A stretch of 64,000 bases of DNA from Iodobacter arcticus. GTDB taxonomy: Bacteria; Pseudomonadota; Gammaproteobacteria; Burkholderiales; Chitinibacteraceae. The position numbers were made by a program, and so were the translations under genes. The notes under the pieces were generated by a model, which did not search any database, was not told where the DNA came from, and was given only the letters and a program-made list of their open reading frames with translations. The stretch is taken from assembly GCF_042664895.1 (NCBI RefSeq), contig NZ_JBHTBQ010000033.1, positions 186,001 to 250,000 of the forward strand. The letters are read 5' to 3'. Positions 1 to 7,294 of this stretch are shown in pieces; the stretch's first letter is position 1; each line of letters begins with the position of its first letter.

Positions 1-1211
1 CAACCGGCCCCGGTGGCAATACAAAAACAGGGCAGTATGAATACGGCATTAAATATGGCCCGCTGGTCGTGACCGACGATTGCAAAATGAATAGCGGCAA
101 TGTGATTACGGTTGATTTGAAAAACGGTACATCAGGCACTGCGCCTTATCAGTTTACTTGCCCACGCAATACGTATAAGGCAGCTAACGGCGCATTCTCG
201 CCGCTAAATGACGCGCATTACTTCGGCAATGTGGTTTTTAATATGTACAAAGACTGGTTTGCTCTGCGCCCGATTACTCAAACGCTTTACATGAAAGTGC
301 ACTATGGCAACAACTATGAAAATGCATTCTGGGACGGCTCGGCCATGCATTTTGGTGATGGAGCAAGCACTTTCTATCCGCTGGTGTCCTTGGATGTATC
401 CGCTCACGAAGTAAGCCACGGCTTTACCGAGCAAAACTCAGGGCTGGTTTACTCCAAGATGTCGGGCGGGATGAACGAAGCGTTCTCTGATATGGCAGGT
501 GAAGCCGCTGAATACTATATGAAGTCTAATAATGACTTTCAGGTAGGCGCGGAAATCTTTAAAGCCAACGGGGCTTTACGCTATATGGACGATCCAACGA
601 AAGATGGTCGCTCTATTGCGCATGCCAGCAAATATAACGATAGCATCGATGTTCACTTGACCAGCGGCGTATACAACAAAGCCTTCTACTTGCTGTCTAC
701 TAAAGCAGGCTGGAATACCCGTAAAGCCTTTGAAGTGATGGTGGATGCGAACCGCTTGCACTGGACAGCCAATAGCACCTTTGATCAAGGCGCTTGCGGT
801 GTGGAAAAAGCAGCATTGAGCCGTGGTTATGTCGTTGCTGATGTGACTGCTGCTTTTGAAGCTGTGGGCGTAAGCTGCATTGTTAAGCCACCACTTCCAG
901 GTAAAGTACTCGTTAGAGGTGTGCCAGTTACAGGCCTGAGCCTAGCAACAAACGCAACAGTGGCTTACACCATTGTGATCCCTACCGGTGCTAAAAACCT
1001 CACCTTTAAAACATCGGGTGGCACAGGGGATGCTGATATCTACGCTAAATTTGGTGTAGCGCCAACCACTTCGGTTTATGACGCTAAATCTGATGGCACC
1101 ACCAATACCGAAACCATCACAATCGCAGCACCAAAAGCAGGTACTTACCATCTGCTGCTAAAAGCGTATACCGCGTTTAGTGGTGCAACGCTGGTTGCAA
1201 ATCATCAGTAA
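1..1211 (+). CDS. M4 (thermolysin/vibriolysin-type) metallopeptidase, 5' partial
   Basis: Secreted neutral zinc endopeptidase. The window opens inside the gene: the reading frame is open from base 3, so signal peptide and propeptide lie outside. The zinc site HEVSH is encoded at 405-419 and the third ligand Glu, in the NEAFSD motif, at 477-479, the normal M4 spacing. The start of the visible part matches the beginning of the mature catalytic domain of vibriolysin-like enzymes. The last ~90 residues form a PPC (pre-peptidase C-terminal) domain with GTGDADIYAKFG, a tail common on type II-secreted proteases and usually removed after export. It lies 82 bases upstream of an M28 peptidase with the same tail type, but a terminator separates them. 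The family call is secure; the exact substrate is unknown. Confidence 0.93.
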   Translation, partial: TGPGGNTKTGQYEYGIKYGPLVVTDDCKMNSGNVITVDLKNGTSGTAPYQFTCPRNTYKAANGAFSPLNDAHYFGNVVFNMYKDWFALRPITQTLYMKVHYGNNYENAFWDGSAMHFGDGASTFYPLVSLDVSAHEVSHGFTEQNSGLVYSKMSGGMNEAFSDMAGEAAEYYMKSNNDFQVGAEIFKANGALRYMDDPTKDGRSIAHASKYNDSIDVHLTSGVYNKAFYLLSTKAGWNTRKAFEVMVDANRLHWTANSTFDQGACGVEKAALSRGYVVADVTAAFEAVGVSCIVKPPLPGKVLVRGVPVTGLSLATNATVAYTIVIPTGAKNLTFKTSGGTGDADIYAKFGVAPTTSVYDAKSDGTTNTETITIAAPKAGTYHLLLKAYTAFSGATLVANHQ

Positions 1212-1224
1212 TTAAGTTGATCTC

Positions 1225-1259
1225 AGCCCCGCTCCGAATGTGAGTGGGGCTTTTTTTTT
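1225..1259 (+). terminator. Rho-independent terminator after the M4 peptidase
   Basis: A ten-base stem (AGCCCCGCTC pairing with GAGTGGGGCT, one G-U pair) with a 7-base loop is followed by nine T residues. It lies 13 bases after the stop codon. Confidence 0.9.
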
Positions 1260-1293
1260 GGGATTTATAATCTAATTACCAAGGATTTCACAC

Positions 1294-2835
1294 ATGAATT
1301 ATAAAATTCTGGCTGCATTGCTATGCAGCAGCATGATTGCCACGTCTGCTGTTGAAGCAGCCCCTAAAAAAGTCTGGATTACTTTAGGCGACGCCGCTTA
1401 TTTACAGCTGCAAAAGTTAGCCCCTAAAACCATTGCCAAGGAGAGCAAAAGCATCCTGCCACAAGAGGGTCTGCTGGCCATGGAGCGCGTGCATTTGGTT
1501 GAGGTGGACGAGCGCCAATTGCTCGGCTTGTCAGAGGCCGTGCACCACGAGCTAAAGCGTTGCGGTGGTTTTATGTTCCACGCCAGCGAAGCGGCCGGGC
1601 GTCAGGCACTGCAGCCGACTGTCTCGCTGCTGGCCGCGGTAAGGCCTTCGTATACGCTGGATAATCAAAGCGTGGTGAATGCATTGCTGCCACAAATGCA
1701 AGACAGCAATATTGCGCAAACGATTGTGGATTTATCTGCCTTTACCAATCGCTATTACACCTCCACATCAGGCGTGAATGCCTCTAACTGGATCAAAACG
1801 CGCTGGCAACAAGTGGCAGCAGGGCGCAGTGATATTACGGTTGAGCAATTTACCCATGCAGCCTGGGCGCAAAAATCGGTGATCTTAACGATTAAAGGCA
1901 CAGATAATTCAGGGGAGGTCGTGGTATTGGGCGGCCATCTTGATTCAATCAGCAACCACGGCTCGGGCGAAAGCATGCTGGCACCGGGGGCCGATGATGA
2001 TGCATCCGGTATTGCCAGCATGACCGAGGTATTGCGGGTGATGGTGGCAGGCGGCTACAAGCCGCGGCGCACGCTTAAATTAATGGGCTATGCCGCAGAA
2101 GAAGTGGGCCTGCGCGGCTCGCAAGAAATTGCCAAAAGTTTTAAAGCCGCCAATGCCAATGTAGTGGGGGTGATGCAGCTGGATATGACCAACTACAAAG
2201 GCTCGGATAAAGACATCTACCTTTACACTGATTACACCGATAACGCGCAAAACCAGTTTGTAGCTAATCTGCTTACATCCTATTTGCCAGCGATTAAAAT
2301 TGGCTACGATAAATGCGGCTATGCCTGCTCGGATCATGCATCGTGGAGTGGGCAGGGTTATTTTGCCTCTATGCCTTTTGAATCCGCATTCAATCAGGCC
2401 AACCCTAAAATCCATACCGCCAATGACACCTATGCCAGCAGCGGCAATCAGGCTCAGCATGCCCTGAAATTCTCTAAAATGGCGCTGGCCTTTATGGTGG
2501 AATTGGGAAGCGATGGCCCAGTTACCCCCGGCCCTGCCGATAAAGTAGAAAACTTTTCCGGCAAACTGACTTTAGGGCAAAAACAAAGTTTTGGCCCGTT
2601 TAAAGTTGGCGCAGGTGGCAACATCAGCGTGGCGTTAAGCGGCACGGGCGATGCAGATCTATACCTTAAAAAAGGCAGCGCCCCAACGACCAGCACTTTT
2701 GATTGCAAATCAGACGGCCCAAATAGCACAGAAAAGTGCGAACTAAGCCTGTCAGCAAATGGCGACGTCTACCTGCTGCTTAACGGCTATTCAGCAGCGG
2801 ATTACACCATGAAAGTAACGTACCGGCCGCAATAA
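1294..2835 (+). CDS. M28 family aminopeptidase with PPC domain
   Basis: Secreted leucyl-type aminopeptidase of the Vibrio/Aeromonas type (513 aa). Residues 1-22 are a Sec signal peptide (cleavage likely after VEA). Residues ~23-130 would be the propeptide. The catalytic domain shows the co-catalytic zinc set in order: GGHLDS (His ~214), ADDDASG (Asp ~234), AEE (the two Glu ~269-270), QLDM (Asp ~298) and IHTANDT (His ~374). A CGYAC pair just before SDHASW may form the disulfide known from this family. Residues ~425-513 are a PPC domain with GTGDADLYLKKG, related to the tail of the upstream M4 enzyme. The start has AAGGA eleven bases upstream. It probably leaves the cell through type II secretion (inference). 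Confidence 0.94.
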   Translation: MNYKILAALLCSSMIATSAVEAAPKKVWITLGDAAYLQLQKLAPKTIAKESKSILPQEGLLAMERVHLVEVDERQLLGLSEAVHHELKRCGGFMFHASEAAGRQALQPTVSLLAAVRPSYTLDNQSVVNALLPQMQDSNIAQTIVDLSAFTNRYYTSTSGVNASNWIKTRWQQVAAGRSDITVEQFTHAAWAQKSVILTIKGTDNSGEVVVLGGHLDSISNHGSGESMLAPGADDDASGIASMTEVLRVMVAGGYKPRRTLKLMGYAAEEVGLRGSQEIAKSFKAANANVVGVMQLDMTNYKGSDKDIYLYTDYTDNAQNQFVANLLTSYLPAIKIGYDKCGYACSDHASWSGQGYFASMPFESAFNQANPKIHTANDTYASSGNQAQHALKFSKMALAFMVELGSDGPVTPGPADKVENFSGKLTLGQKQSFGPFKVGAGGNISVALSGTGDADLYLKKGSAPTTSTFDCKSDGPNSTEKCELSLSANGDVYLLLNGYSAADYTMKVTYRPQ

Positions 2836-2853
2836 CCCTAGCTATTCTGGTCA

Positions 2854-2888
2854 TAAAGCCGTGCAGTTTATTTGCACGGCTTTATTTT
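2854..2888 (+). terminator. Terminator after the M28 peptidase
   Basis: AAAGCCGTGCA pairs with TGCACGGCTTT around a short loop and is followed by a T-rich run. Confidence 0.88.
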
Positions 2889-2988
2889 TTTGTAATTTTC
2901 GAATTTAACTTCGATTAGGCTGTAAGAAAATTATTTAAATGAGTGTTAAGTAGCCTCAAAGAAGGTATTTGATCACCCAAAAAGTAAT

Positions 2989-3080
2989 GGGGTCAGGCTT
3001 TACATTTTGCATTAGATAAAATTCATAGTGATTTGCAAGGCCGGTTAAATTAATTAATGTCAAATGTAAGACCTGACCCT
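2989..3080. repeat. Inverted-repeat element A, copy 1 (complete)
   Basis: About 92 bp. The left end begins GGGGTCAGGCTTTACATTT. The right end, read from outside, begins GGGTCAGGTCTTACATTTG, so the termini are ~19-bp imperfect inverted repeats. The AT-rich interior (GATTTGCAAGG, TTAAATTAATTAATGTCAAAT) recurs in the copies at 3247, 4630 and 5469. There is no coding capacity. It resembles a MITE or a REP-type element mobilised in trans, but no transposase lies in the window. The stretch 2836-3360 holds only the terminator, these repeats and the attC remnant. Confidence 0.75.
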
Positions 3081-3134
3081 TTAGACTTTTTTTTAGATAA
3101 TCAATCATCCACTGCTTTTGATTAGTAGTTTCTA

Positions 3135-3245
3135 ATAACTGGGGTCAGTAATAACTGGGGTCAGAACAAAATTAAATTCTACTATTCTTAATGCTTTTAG
3201 AGCCGAAGAAAGCGGATTTAACTTTACTTTGACCCCAGTTATTTT
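3135..3245. repeat. Inverted-repeat element B
   Basis: The left end AATAACTGGGGTCAG occurs twice in tandem (3136-3149 and 3150-3164). Its reverse complement, TGACCCCAGTTATT, closes the element at about 3230-3243. The ~65-bp interior has no ORF. The ends share GGGGTCA with element A but are otherwise different. Probably a small non-autonomous mobile repeat (inference). Confidence 0.6.
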
Positions 3246-3246
3246 T

Positions 3247-3303
3247 GAGGTTTGAAAAGGTGATTAAATTGGTTGCTTAATGTCAAATGCAAGACCTGAC
3301 CCC
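3247..3303. repeat. Element A, copy 2 (right half only)
   Basis: Matches the interior and right end of copies 1 and 3 (GATTAAATTGGTTGCTTAATG, then CAAATGCAAGACCTGACCCC). The left half is missing. It abuts element B on one side and, 12 bases on, the attC-like sequence of the gene cassette. Confidence 0.65.
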
Positions 3304-3314
3304 ATAGATTATGA

Positions 3315-3367
3315 GAATGCCGAAGGCATGGCCTGTGTGGGCGTCCGCGTTGAACGCCCAGTTAGGC
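3315..3367 (-). other. Truncated attC (integron recombination site) of the cassette gene
   Basis: Read on the minus strand just after the stop codon of the next gene: GCCTAAC (fits the R'' core RYYYAAC) at 3367-3361, a six-base spacer, TTCAACGCGGACGCC (L''-like), then a palindromic centre with ATGCC-TTC-GGCAT (3317-3329). The second half, expected to end in GTTRRRY, is absent and element A copy 2 begins nearby. The arrangement stop codon, short gap, GCCTAAC is that of an integron gene cassette. No integrase gene is in the window. Confidence 0.62.
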
Positions 3368-3372
3368 GGCGA

Positions 3373-4551
3373 CTATGAGCGAGCCAAGGCTGCGCGTATT
3401 TCGACGATACCATTCTTAAGTTCGACGCAGAGGTTTGAGAAGTCGTTAGAGTACGAGCGATTTGGCGCTTGCGGAGCTAGTATTTTGTGGTCAGCTTCGA
3501 TACGAAGCTTGGCGACCTCTTTCAGCGGCCTGTTAATAGCGTCAGGAACGCCGAGCTTGGACTCGAGCAAACCAAGAAGCTGCAAGCTGCTTAGTGCCCG
3601 CTTAGACTCTGGATGGATGAAGTCTTCTTGTGTATGCCCAAAGCGCTCTTGTAGCAAGGCTTTTAACGTGGGTTGTGACAGTGCATCGGGTCCAACAACT
3701 TTGTACAGTTCACTTGCGCAGTCGCAGTAGGACTTATATGTTTGCTCAACCGGCATTCGAAGATGGACGTTCTCTGTACGTGTGAAAAGCGACAGAGGAC
3801 TTAGGTCTAAATTTACGCCAACTACTTCAGCCAAAAGGTTGCGAATTGGGTCAGGGTACTCAACCCATGCGCCCTCATAAGTGCGGTCAAGAAACCGCCG
3901 GAAGTTGTCATCCTCGGCATCTATTGCTGGGTCGATGATTTCGTGAGCATGCCAGTAGCGCTGTTCTGAAGCTCCCATGTGCGCAAGGTCTTTGTGAATT
4001 GCGCTTATGGCAATGTGGCCTGTTTTGAGCCTGCACTTGCCGTACCTGACGTATAGATGTCGATCCTCACCTGCTTCGGAGTTCGTCGAGATGGAACCAC
4101 CTGCGAGAGAGTCTTTAATTTCGTAAAACTCTGGGTGTTCAAAGTATCTGGAGAGCACTTCTTCGTCGAAGAAGACCAGGCCGCACTGATGCGCACCAAG
4201 GTGAAGCCTGATGACGTACTCCGGCAATTTTTGTCTTGGGAGTTCCGACTCATAAAAGGCGTCAGCAAGAACTTGCTTGGACGGGAAGAAGACGTGTGTC
4301 TTAAGTGGGGTAAAAGTAAAATCGGCTTGTGGATTTCCCGTGTCTAAAGATAGTTCTGTGAACTCTGCGTCGCGATTCATCTTCCCGTAACCTGCTTCGC
4401 ACAAAAGCTCAACTTCTTTGCAGGCCTCTTCGTTGGAAATTCCAAATTCCCTTGCTAAATCGGATGCGGTTATTCCGGCAGGATTCTTAAACCACCGGCT
4501 GGCACACTCTGAGAGGAGCGCTTTTTGAATTTCATTCATGCTATCGATCAT
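3373..4551 (-). CDS. Integron-cassette-like gene: uncharacterised protein with N-terminal winged helix
   Basis: 392 aa from ATG at 4551 (or 388 aa from ATG at 4539). The frame is open back to 4629, but the upstream part runs through a GTTAGGC recombination core, so the internal starts are preferred. The first ATG lies 11 bases after that core, as in typical cassettes, with no clear Shine-Dalgarno. Residues ~20-55 (AGITASDLAREFGISNEEA) look like a helix-turn-helix or winged helix. The middle carries GLVFFDEEVLSRYFEHPEFY and later SEQRYWHAHEI, a pattern I associate only with uncharacterised proteins. No signal peptide or membrane segment is visible. The protein looks intact. Function unknown; a host-defence or regulatory role is possible but unsupported. 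Confidence 0.75.
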   Translation of the reverse strand: MIDSMNEIQKALLSECASRWFKNPAGITASDLAREFGISNEEACKEVELLCEAGYGKMNRDAEFTELSLDTGNPQADFTFTPLKTHVFFPSKQVLADAFYESELPRQKLPEYVIRLHLGAHQCGLVFFDEEVLSRYFEHPEFYEIKDSLAGGSISTNSEAGEDRHLYVRYGKCRLKTGHIAISAIHKDLAHMGASEQRYWHAHEIIDPAIDAEDDNFRRFLDRTYEGAWVEYPDPIRNLLAEVVGVNLDLSPLSLFTRTENVHLRMPVEQTYKSYCDCASELYKVVGPDALSQPTLKALLQERFGHTQEDFIHPESKRALSSLQLLGLLESKLGVPDAINRPLKEVAKLRIEADHKILAPQAPNRSYSNDFSNLCVELKNGIVEIRAALARS

Positions 4552-4562
4552 GTTTGGTTGCT

Positions 4563-4569
4563 GCCTAAC
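4563..4569 (-). other. GTTAGGC recombination core upstream of the cassette gene
   Basis: On the minus strand GTTAGGC (fits R' GTTRRRY) precedes the cassette start codon by 11 bases. The sequence further upstream (to 4629) is not a recognisable complete attC, so this may be the 3' half of a degraded attC or a secondary integration site. With the GCCTAAC at 3361-3367 it delimits a ~1.2-kb cassette. Confidence 0.5.
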
Positions 4570-4629
4570 AATATGTAGCCCCTCTAAAGCGGCATAAAAA
4601 CCACCATATTGGGTGTGCAAATGAAGCAT

Positions 4630-4724
4630 GGGGTCAGGTCTTACATTTTATATTAGACAAAATTTACAGTGGTTTACAAAGCAAATTAAATTGATTGCTT
4701 TATGTCAAATGCAAGGCCTGACCT
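4630..4724. repeat. Element A, copy 3 (complete)
   Basis: Begins GGGGTCAGGTCTTACATTTT and ends CAAATGCAAGGCCTGACC, giving ~18-bp imperfect terminal inverted repeats. The interior aligns along its whole length with copy 1. It sits exactly at the upstream boundary of the cassette region, between the cassette gene and the lipoprotein gene. Confidence 0.75.
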
Positions 4725-4742
4725 ATAGATTTTCCGTGACTC

Positions 4743-5417
4743 TTACTTGTTGTTTTGTACTGGCAGATCTTCTGCTTCGTTAAAGAATAAGCCTATATCA
4801 ACTTGCGGAGGTGCAGTTTCATTTAGTGGATAGGGGTAATTTGGGCTAAAGCTAGGAATTTTACTTTTTTTCCCAGTGTTTTCGCCAGCAATCCAGCGCA
4901 TATGGTTGGGGTAGCCGGTAATAAACAACATCCTTGTTTCATTGTTTGGGTAGATATGAATATCGAGCCGCTGGGCGTTCTGATAACTCTGGGTGAAGCT
5001 TATGGATTTTAATGTCTCATCAACCCATTTACTTTGGTCTGGGTTGGTTAAGTCTAGTTGATAAGTATTTCGTGCCAAAGTAAATTCATACTGCGGTCGC
5101 CAGAGTGGCAAGATTGTACTCTTGCCTATGCCATTACAGTGTAGAGCCTCCACTCCAAAGATATCCGCGCGGCTTTTGAATTCAAAACTTATATTTGCCT
5201 TTGGGTCGACTCCCGGATGCGCCCAGCAGTTTACTTCGATCGACTGACGCCCATAAAAATCGAGCCAATATTTCTCCTGCTCCCATTTGTATTGCTGATT
5301 GGCATCTTCGACTGCAATACGGATGCCAATTCCAGCTATGCTCACTAGTGCACAACCATTTAGCAGCACAATGACCAGTGATGCCACGACGTAGGATTTT
5401 ATTCTTTTTACGATCAT
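4743..5417 (-). CDS. Putative lipoprotein of unknown function
   Basis: 224 aa from ATG at 5417, preceded by GTGAG six bases upstream. The open frame runs on to 5606, but only through repeat element A copy 4, so the longer start is rejected. MIVKRIKSYVVASLVIVLLNGC is a short positively charged n-region, a hydrophobic core and a lipobox ending in Cys, indicating an outer-membrane or periplasmic lipoprotein. The remainder is soluble with many aromatic residues. I recognise no family. The gene is enclosed by element A copies 3 and 4, which suggests it arrived or moved with them (inference). Confidence 0.7.
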   Translation of the reverse strand: MIVKRIKSYVVASLVIVLLNGCALVSIAGIGIRIAVEDANQQYKWEQEKYWLDFYGRQSIEVNCWAHPGVDPKANISFEFKSRADIFGVEALHCNGIGKSTILPLWRPQYEFTLARNTYQLDLTNPDQSKWVDETLKSISFTQSYQNAQRLDIHIYPNNETRMLFITGYPNHMRWIAGENTGKKSKIPSFSPNYPYPLNETAPPQVDIGLFFNEAEDLPVQNNK

Positions 5418-5468
5418 AAAAAACTCACGGTAAATATAAATTGAAAGCAATAAACAAAGAAAAATAAT

Positions 5469-5534
5469 GGGGTTAGGTCTTACATTTTGTATCAGATAAA
5501 ATTTACAGTGGTTTGCAAAGCAGGTTAAATTGGT
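5469..5534. repeat. Element A, copy 4 (left part only)
   Basis: GGGGTTAGGTCTTACATTTTG followed by the shared interior (AGATAAAATTTACAGTGGTTTG, GCAGGTTAAATTGGT). The right inverted repeat is missing. It lies just upstream of the lipoprotein start and may contribute to its promoter region. Confidence 0.65.
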
Positions 5535-5588
5535 CTTTTTGTGTGATTTTGTGTTAAAGATTATTTTGATACACCGTTTTTGCCCAAT

Positions 5589-5617
5589 AAAAATGCGACC
5601 TTTCAAGTCGCATTTTT
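5589..5617. terminator. Bidirectional terminator
   Basis: AAAAATGCGAC and GTCGCATTTTT form an 11-bp stem with a 7-base loop; A-rich on one side and T-rich on the other. It is positioned to end glnB transcription coming from the right. Confidence 0.85.
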
Positions 5618-5693
5618 ATATTTAACAGAGCACCCCTTGTATTGTTCCTGAAGAATCAATTGGCGAGCGATGCCTCGTTTCGTGCTGGGATTA

Positions 5694-6032
5694 TTAAATC
5701 GCTTGCTCGTTAATCTCGCCCGTGCGAATTCGCACAACGTATTCAACGGGGGTGACAAAGATTTTGCCGTCGCCAATTTTGCCGGTGTTCGCCGCTTTGA
5801 TAATGGCTTCGATAGCGGTTTCTACTTTGCTGTCTTCAAGTACTACTTCGATCTTGGCCTTGGGCAGAAAATCGACTACATATTCTGCGCCACGGTATAG
5901 CTCGGTATGGCCTTTCTGGCGGCCAAAGCCTTTTACTTCTGTGACTGTCAGGCCGGAAATACCGAGCTCTGATAAGGCTTCGCGCACTTCGTCGAGCTTG
6001 AAAGGTTTGATGATTGCTTCGATTTTTTTCAT
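5694..6032 (-). CDS. glnB: Nitrogen regulatory protein P-II
   Basis: 112-aa trimeric PII signalling protein. It senses 2-oxoglutarate and ATP/ADP and is uridylylated at Tyr51 under nitrogen limitation, then controls NtrB, GlnE or AmtB depending on the paralogue. The T-loop GFGRQKGHTELYRGAEY with Tyr51, the B-loop TGKIGDGKIFV and the C-terminal RIRTGE are all intact. The start has AAGGAA eight bases upstream. No amtB follows, which favours GlnB over GlnK, although sequence alone does not settle the paralogue. It lies 63 bases downstream of gspN in the same direction, with a small hairpin (6055-6073) between them. Confidence 0.92.
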   Translation of the reverse strand: MKKIEAIIKPFKLDEVREALSELGISGLTVTEVKGFGRQKGHTELYRGAEYVVDFLPKAKIEVVLEDSKVETAIEAIIKAANTGKIGDGKIFVTPVEYVVRIRTGEINEQAI

Positions 6033-6095
6033 TGTTTTTTCCTTGCCAATAAGTAAATCGCTGCAGGCGATTTGCTGGAGTATAGAGCGGGCGGC

Positions 6096-6815
6096 TTAGC
6101 TGCCAAGCTTGAGTTCACGCTGATCGCCGTTTAACGGCATGCGATCTAGTAAAGGGGCAAATAGGCTTTCTTTGCCGCTGGCTGGTTTAAGCAGTAAAGC
6201 GCCTTGCGGGCCGCGTTTTGGGTCAATCTTGCCTTGGCCGTTAATGGCTAAAGCGCCGCCGCCTTGCGGAGCGATAGCCCAGTCTAAATTGGGCTGCAAT
6301 TTGATTAAGTAGCTGCCAAAAGGATTGGCTTGGGGCGTTACCAGTGAGCTGGCATTTTGCCAGGCTAGCTTGATTTCGCTTGATTGCTGAGCCGCAATTT
6401 TGTCTGCCTCAAGCTCAAGCTGGCCACCTAGCTGAAAAGGAGCGAGCTTCTTGTCTAAGGCAAATAAAGGCGCGGCGGGTAGGGTGAGCTTAATCGCTTC
6501 AAACCGGGAGCCGCCCAAGCCAAGAGCCAAGCGTGCGCTGCCTGCCTGGCTGCCGTAGCGGGTATCAAGTTGCCAGACTAATTGCCCCTTGAATAATTTG
6601 ACCGGTTGCCACTGCCAGCGGACTTCATCTAGCAACTGCTGGCCGTTGATGCCCAGCGGGGTAAGCCGCCCTGACCAGATGGTGCCGCTCACTCCGCCAA
6701 GCTGGATAGGAGGGGGGACAAACTTCAAAGCAAATGAAGCGGGAAATTGCAAAATTAAAAACAGCAGCAAAAGAGGGATAAGGAATTTACTGCGGCGATA
6801 AAGATATTGCTTCAT
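6096..6815 (-). CDS. gspN: Type II secretion system protein N
   Basis: 239 aa, bitopic inner-membrane protein: one N-terminal transmembrane segment (residues ~10-30) and a periplasmic beta-rich domain. VSGTIWSGR and the following DEVRWQWQP are characteristic of the T2SS N/GspN family. The start codon overlaps the gspM stop by 4 bases, indicating translational coupling. GspN is accessory in many systems. It is the last gene of the gspLMN operon. Confidence 0.88.
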   Translation of the reverse strand: MKQYLYRRSKFLIPLLLLFLILQFPASFALKFVPPPIQLGGVSGTIWSGRLTPLGINGQQLLDEVRWQWQPVKLFKGQLVWQLDTRYGSQAGSARLALGLGGSRFEAIKLTLPAAPLFALDKKLAPFQLGGQLELEADKIAAQQSSEIKLAWQNASSLVTPQANPFGSYLIKLQPNLDWAIAPQGGGALAINGQGKIDPKRGPQGALLLKPASGKESLFAPLLDRMPLNGDQRELKLGS

Positions 6816-7294
6816 TGGCGCTCCACGATTGCGCTTAATTGTACTAAGCCGTTGTGTGCCGGGCCGCTGACTTGCAAGCTGCTGATGCGCGAGCCGGTTT
6901 CGCTACGCAGGGCGGCAAGCAGGGGTAGGGCATCGGCAAAGCGGATTTGGGCGATTTTAATTTGTAGTTTATCGGCAGAAAGCACTTGGATATCCGCAGT
7001 GGCACTTTTAGCATCCAGACTAGCTTGCACTGCCGCACGTAAATCACCGTTGCGGCTTGGGCCTGCCGGGCTGGATTTAAGCTGTGCTAATTGCCTTTGT
7101 AGCTCGGTTAGCTGCAATTGCATTTGCGGTACTTGCTTGCCCAATTGCGCGCGTGATGTGCTGATGGGCTGCCAAATGCCTGCGTAGAGGATGGCAAAAG
7201 CCGCAAAGCTGCCGCATACGCTTAAATAGAGGCGCTCGCGCGGGTTTCTTTGTTGCCAAAATTCTTTTAATTTATTCATGCTTGTGTGGCTCAT
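6812..7294 (-). CDS. gspM: Type II secretion system protein M
   Basis: 160 aa. A short cytoplasmic N-terminus, one transmembrane helix (~22-41), a coiled-coil region (~48-75, LTELQRQLAQL) and a small periplasmic ferredoxin-like domain are the GspM/PilO layout. GspM pairs with GspL in the inner-membrane assembly platform. It has 4-base overlaps with both gspL and gspN. The ORF begins MSHTSMNKLKEFW; the second Met is an alternative start. Confidence 0.88.
   Translation of the reverse strand: MSHTSMNKLKEFWQQRNPRERLYLSVCGSFAAFAILYAGIWQPISTSRAQLGKQVPQMQLQLTELQRQLAQLKSSPAGPSRNGDLRAAVQASLDAKSATADIQVLSADKLQIKIAQIRFADALPLLAALRSETGSRISSLQVSGPAHNGLVQLSAIVERQ

Noticed and set aside
3311..3730. 139-aa plus-strand ORF beginning in the attC remnant
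   Set aside because: Antisense to the cassette gene, no ribosome site, no family-like sequence.
4563..4629. attI site upstream of the cassette
   Set aside because: Only the seven-base core fits; no integrase gene, no integrase promoter and no further core sites are present.
5418..5606. N-terminal extension of the lipoprotein ORF
   Set aside because: It is encoded by repeat element A copy 4; the downstream ATG has a ribosome site and starts a proper lipoprotein signal.
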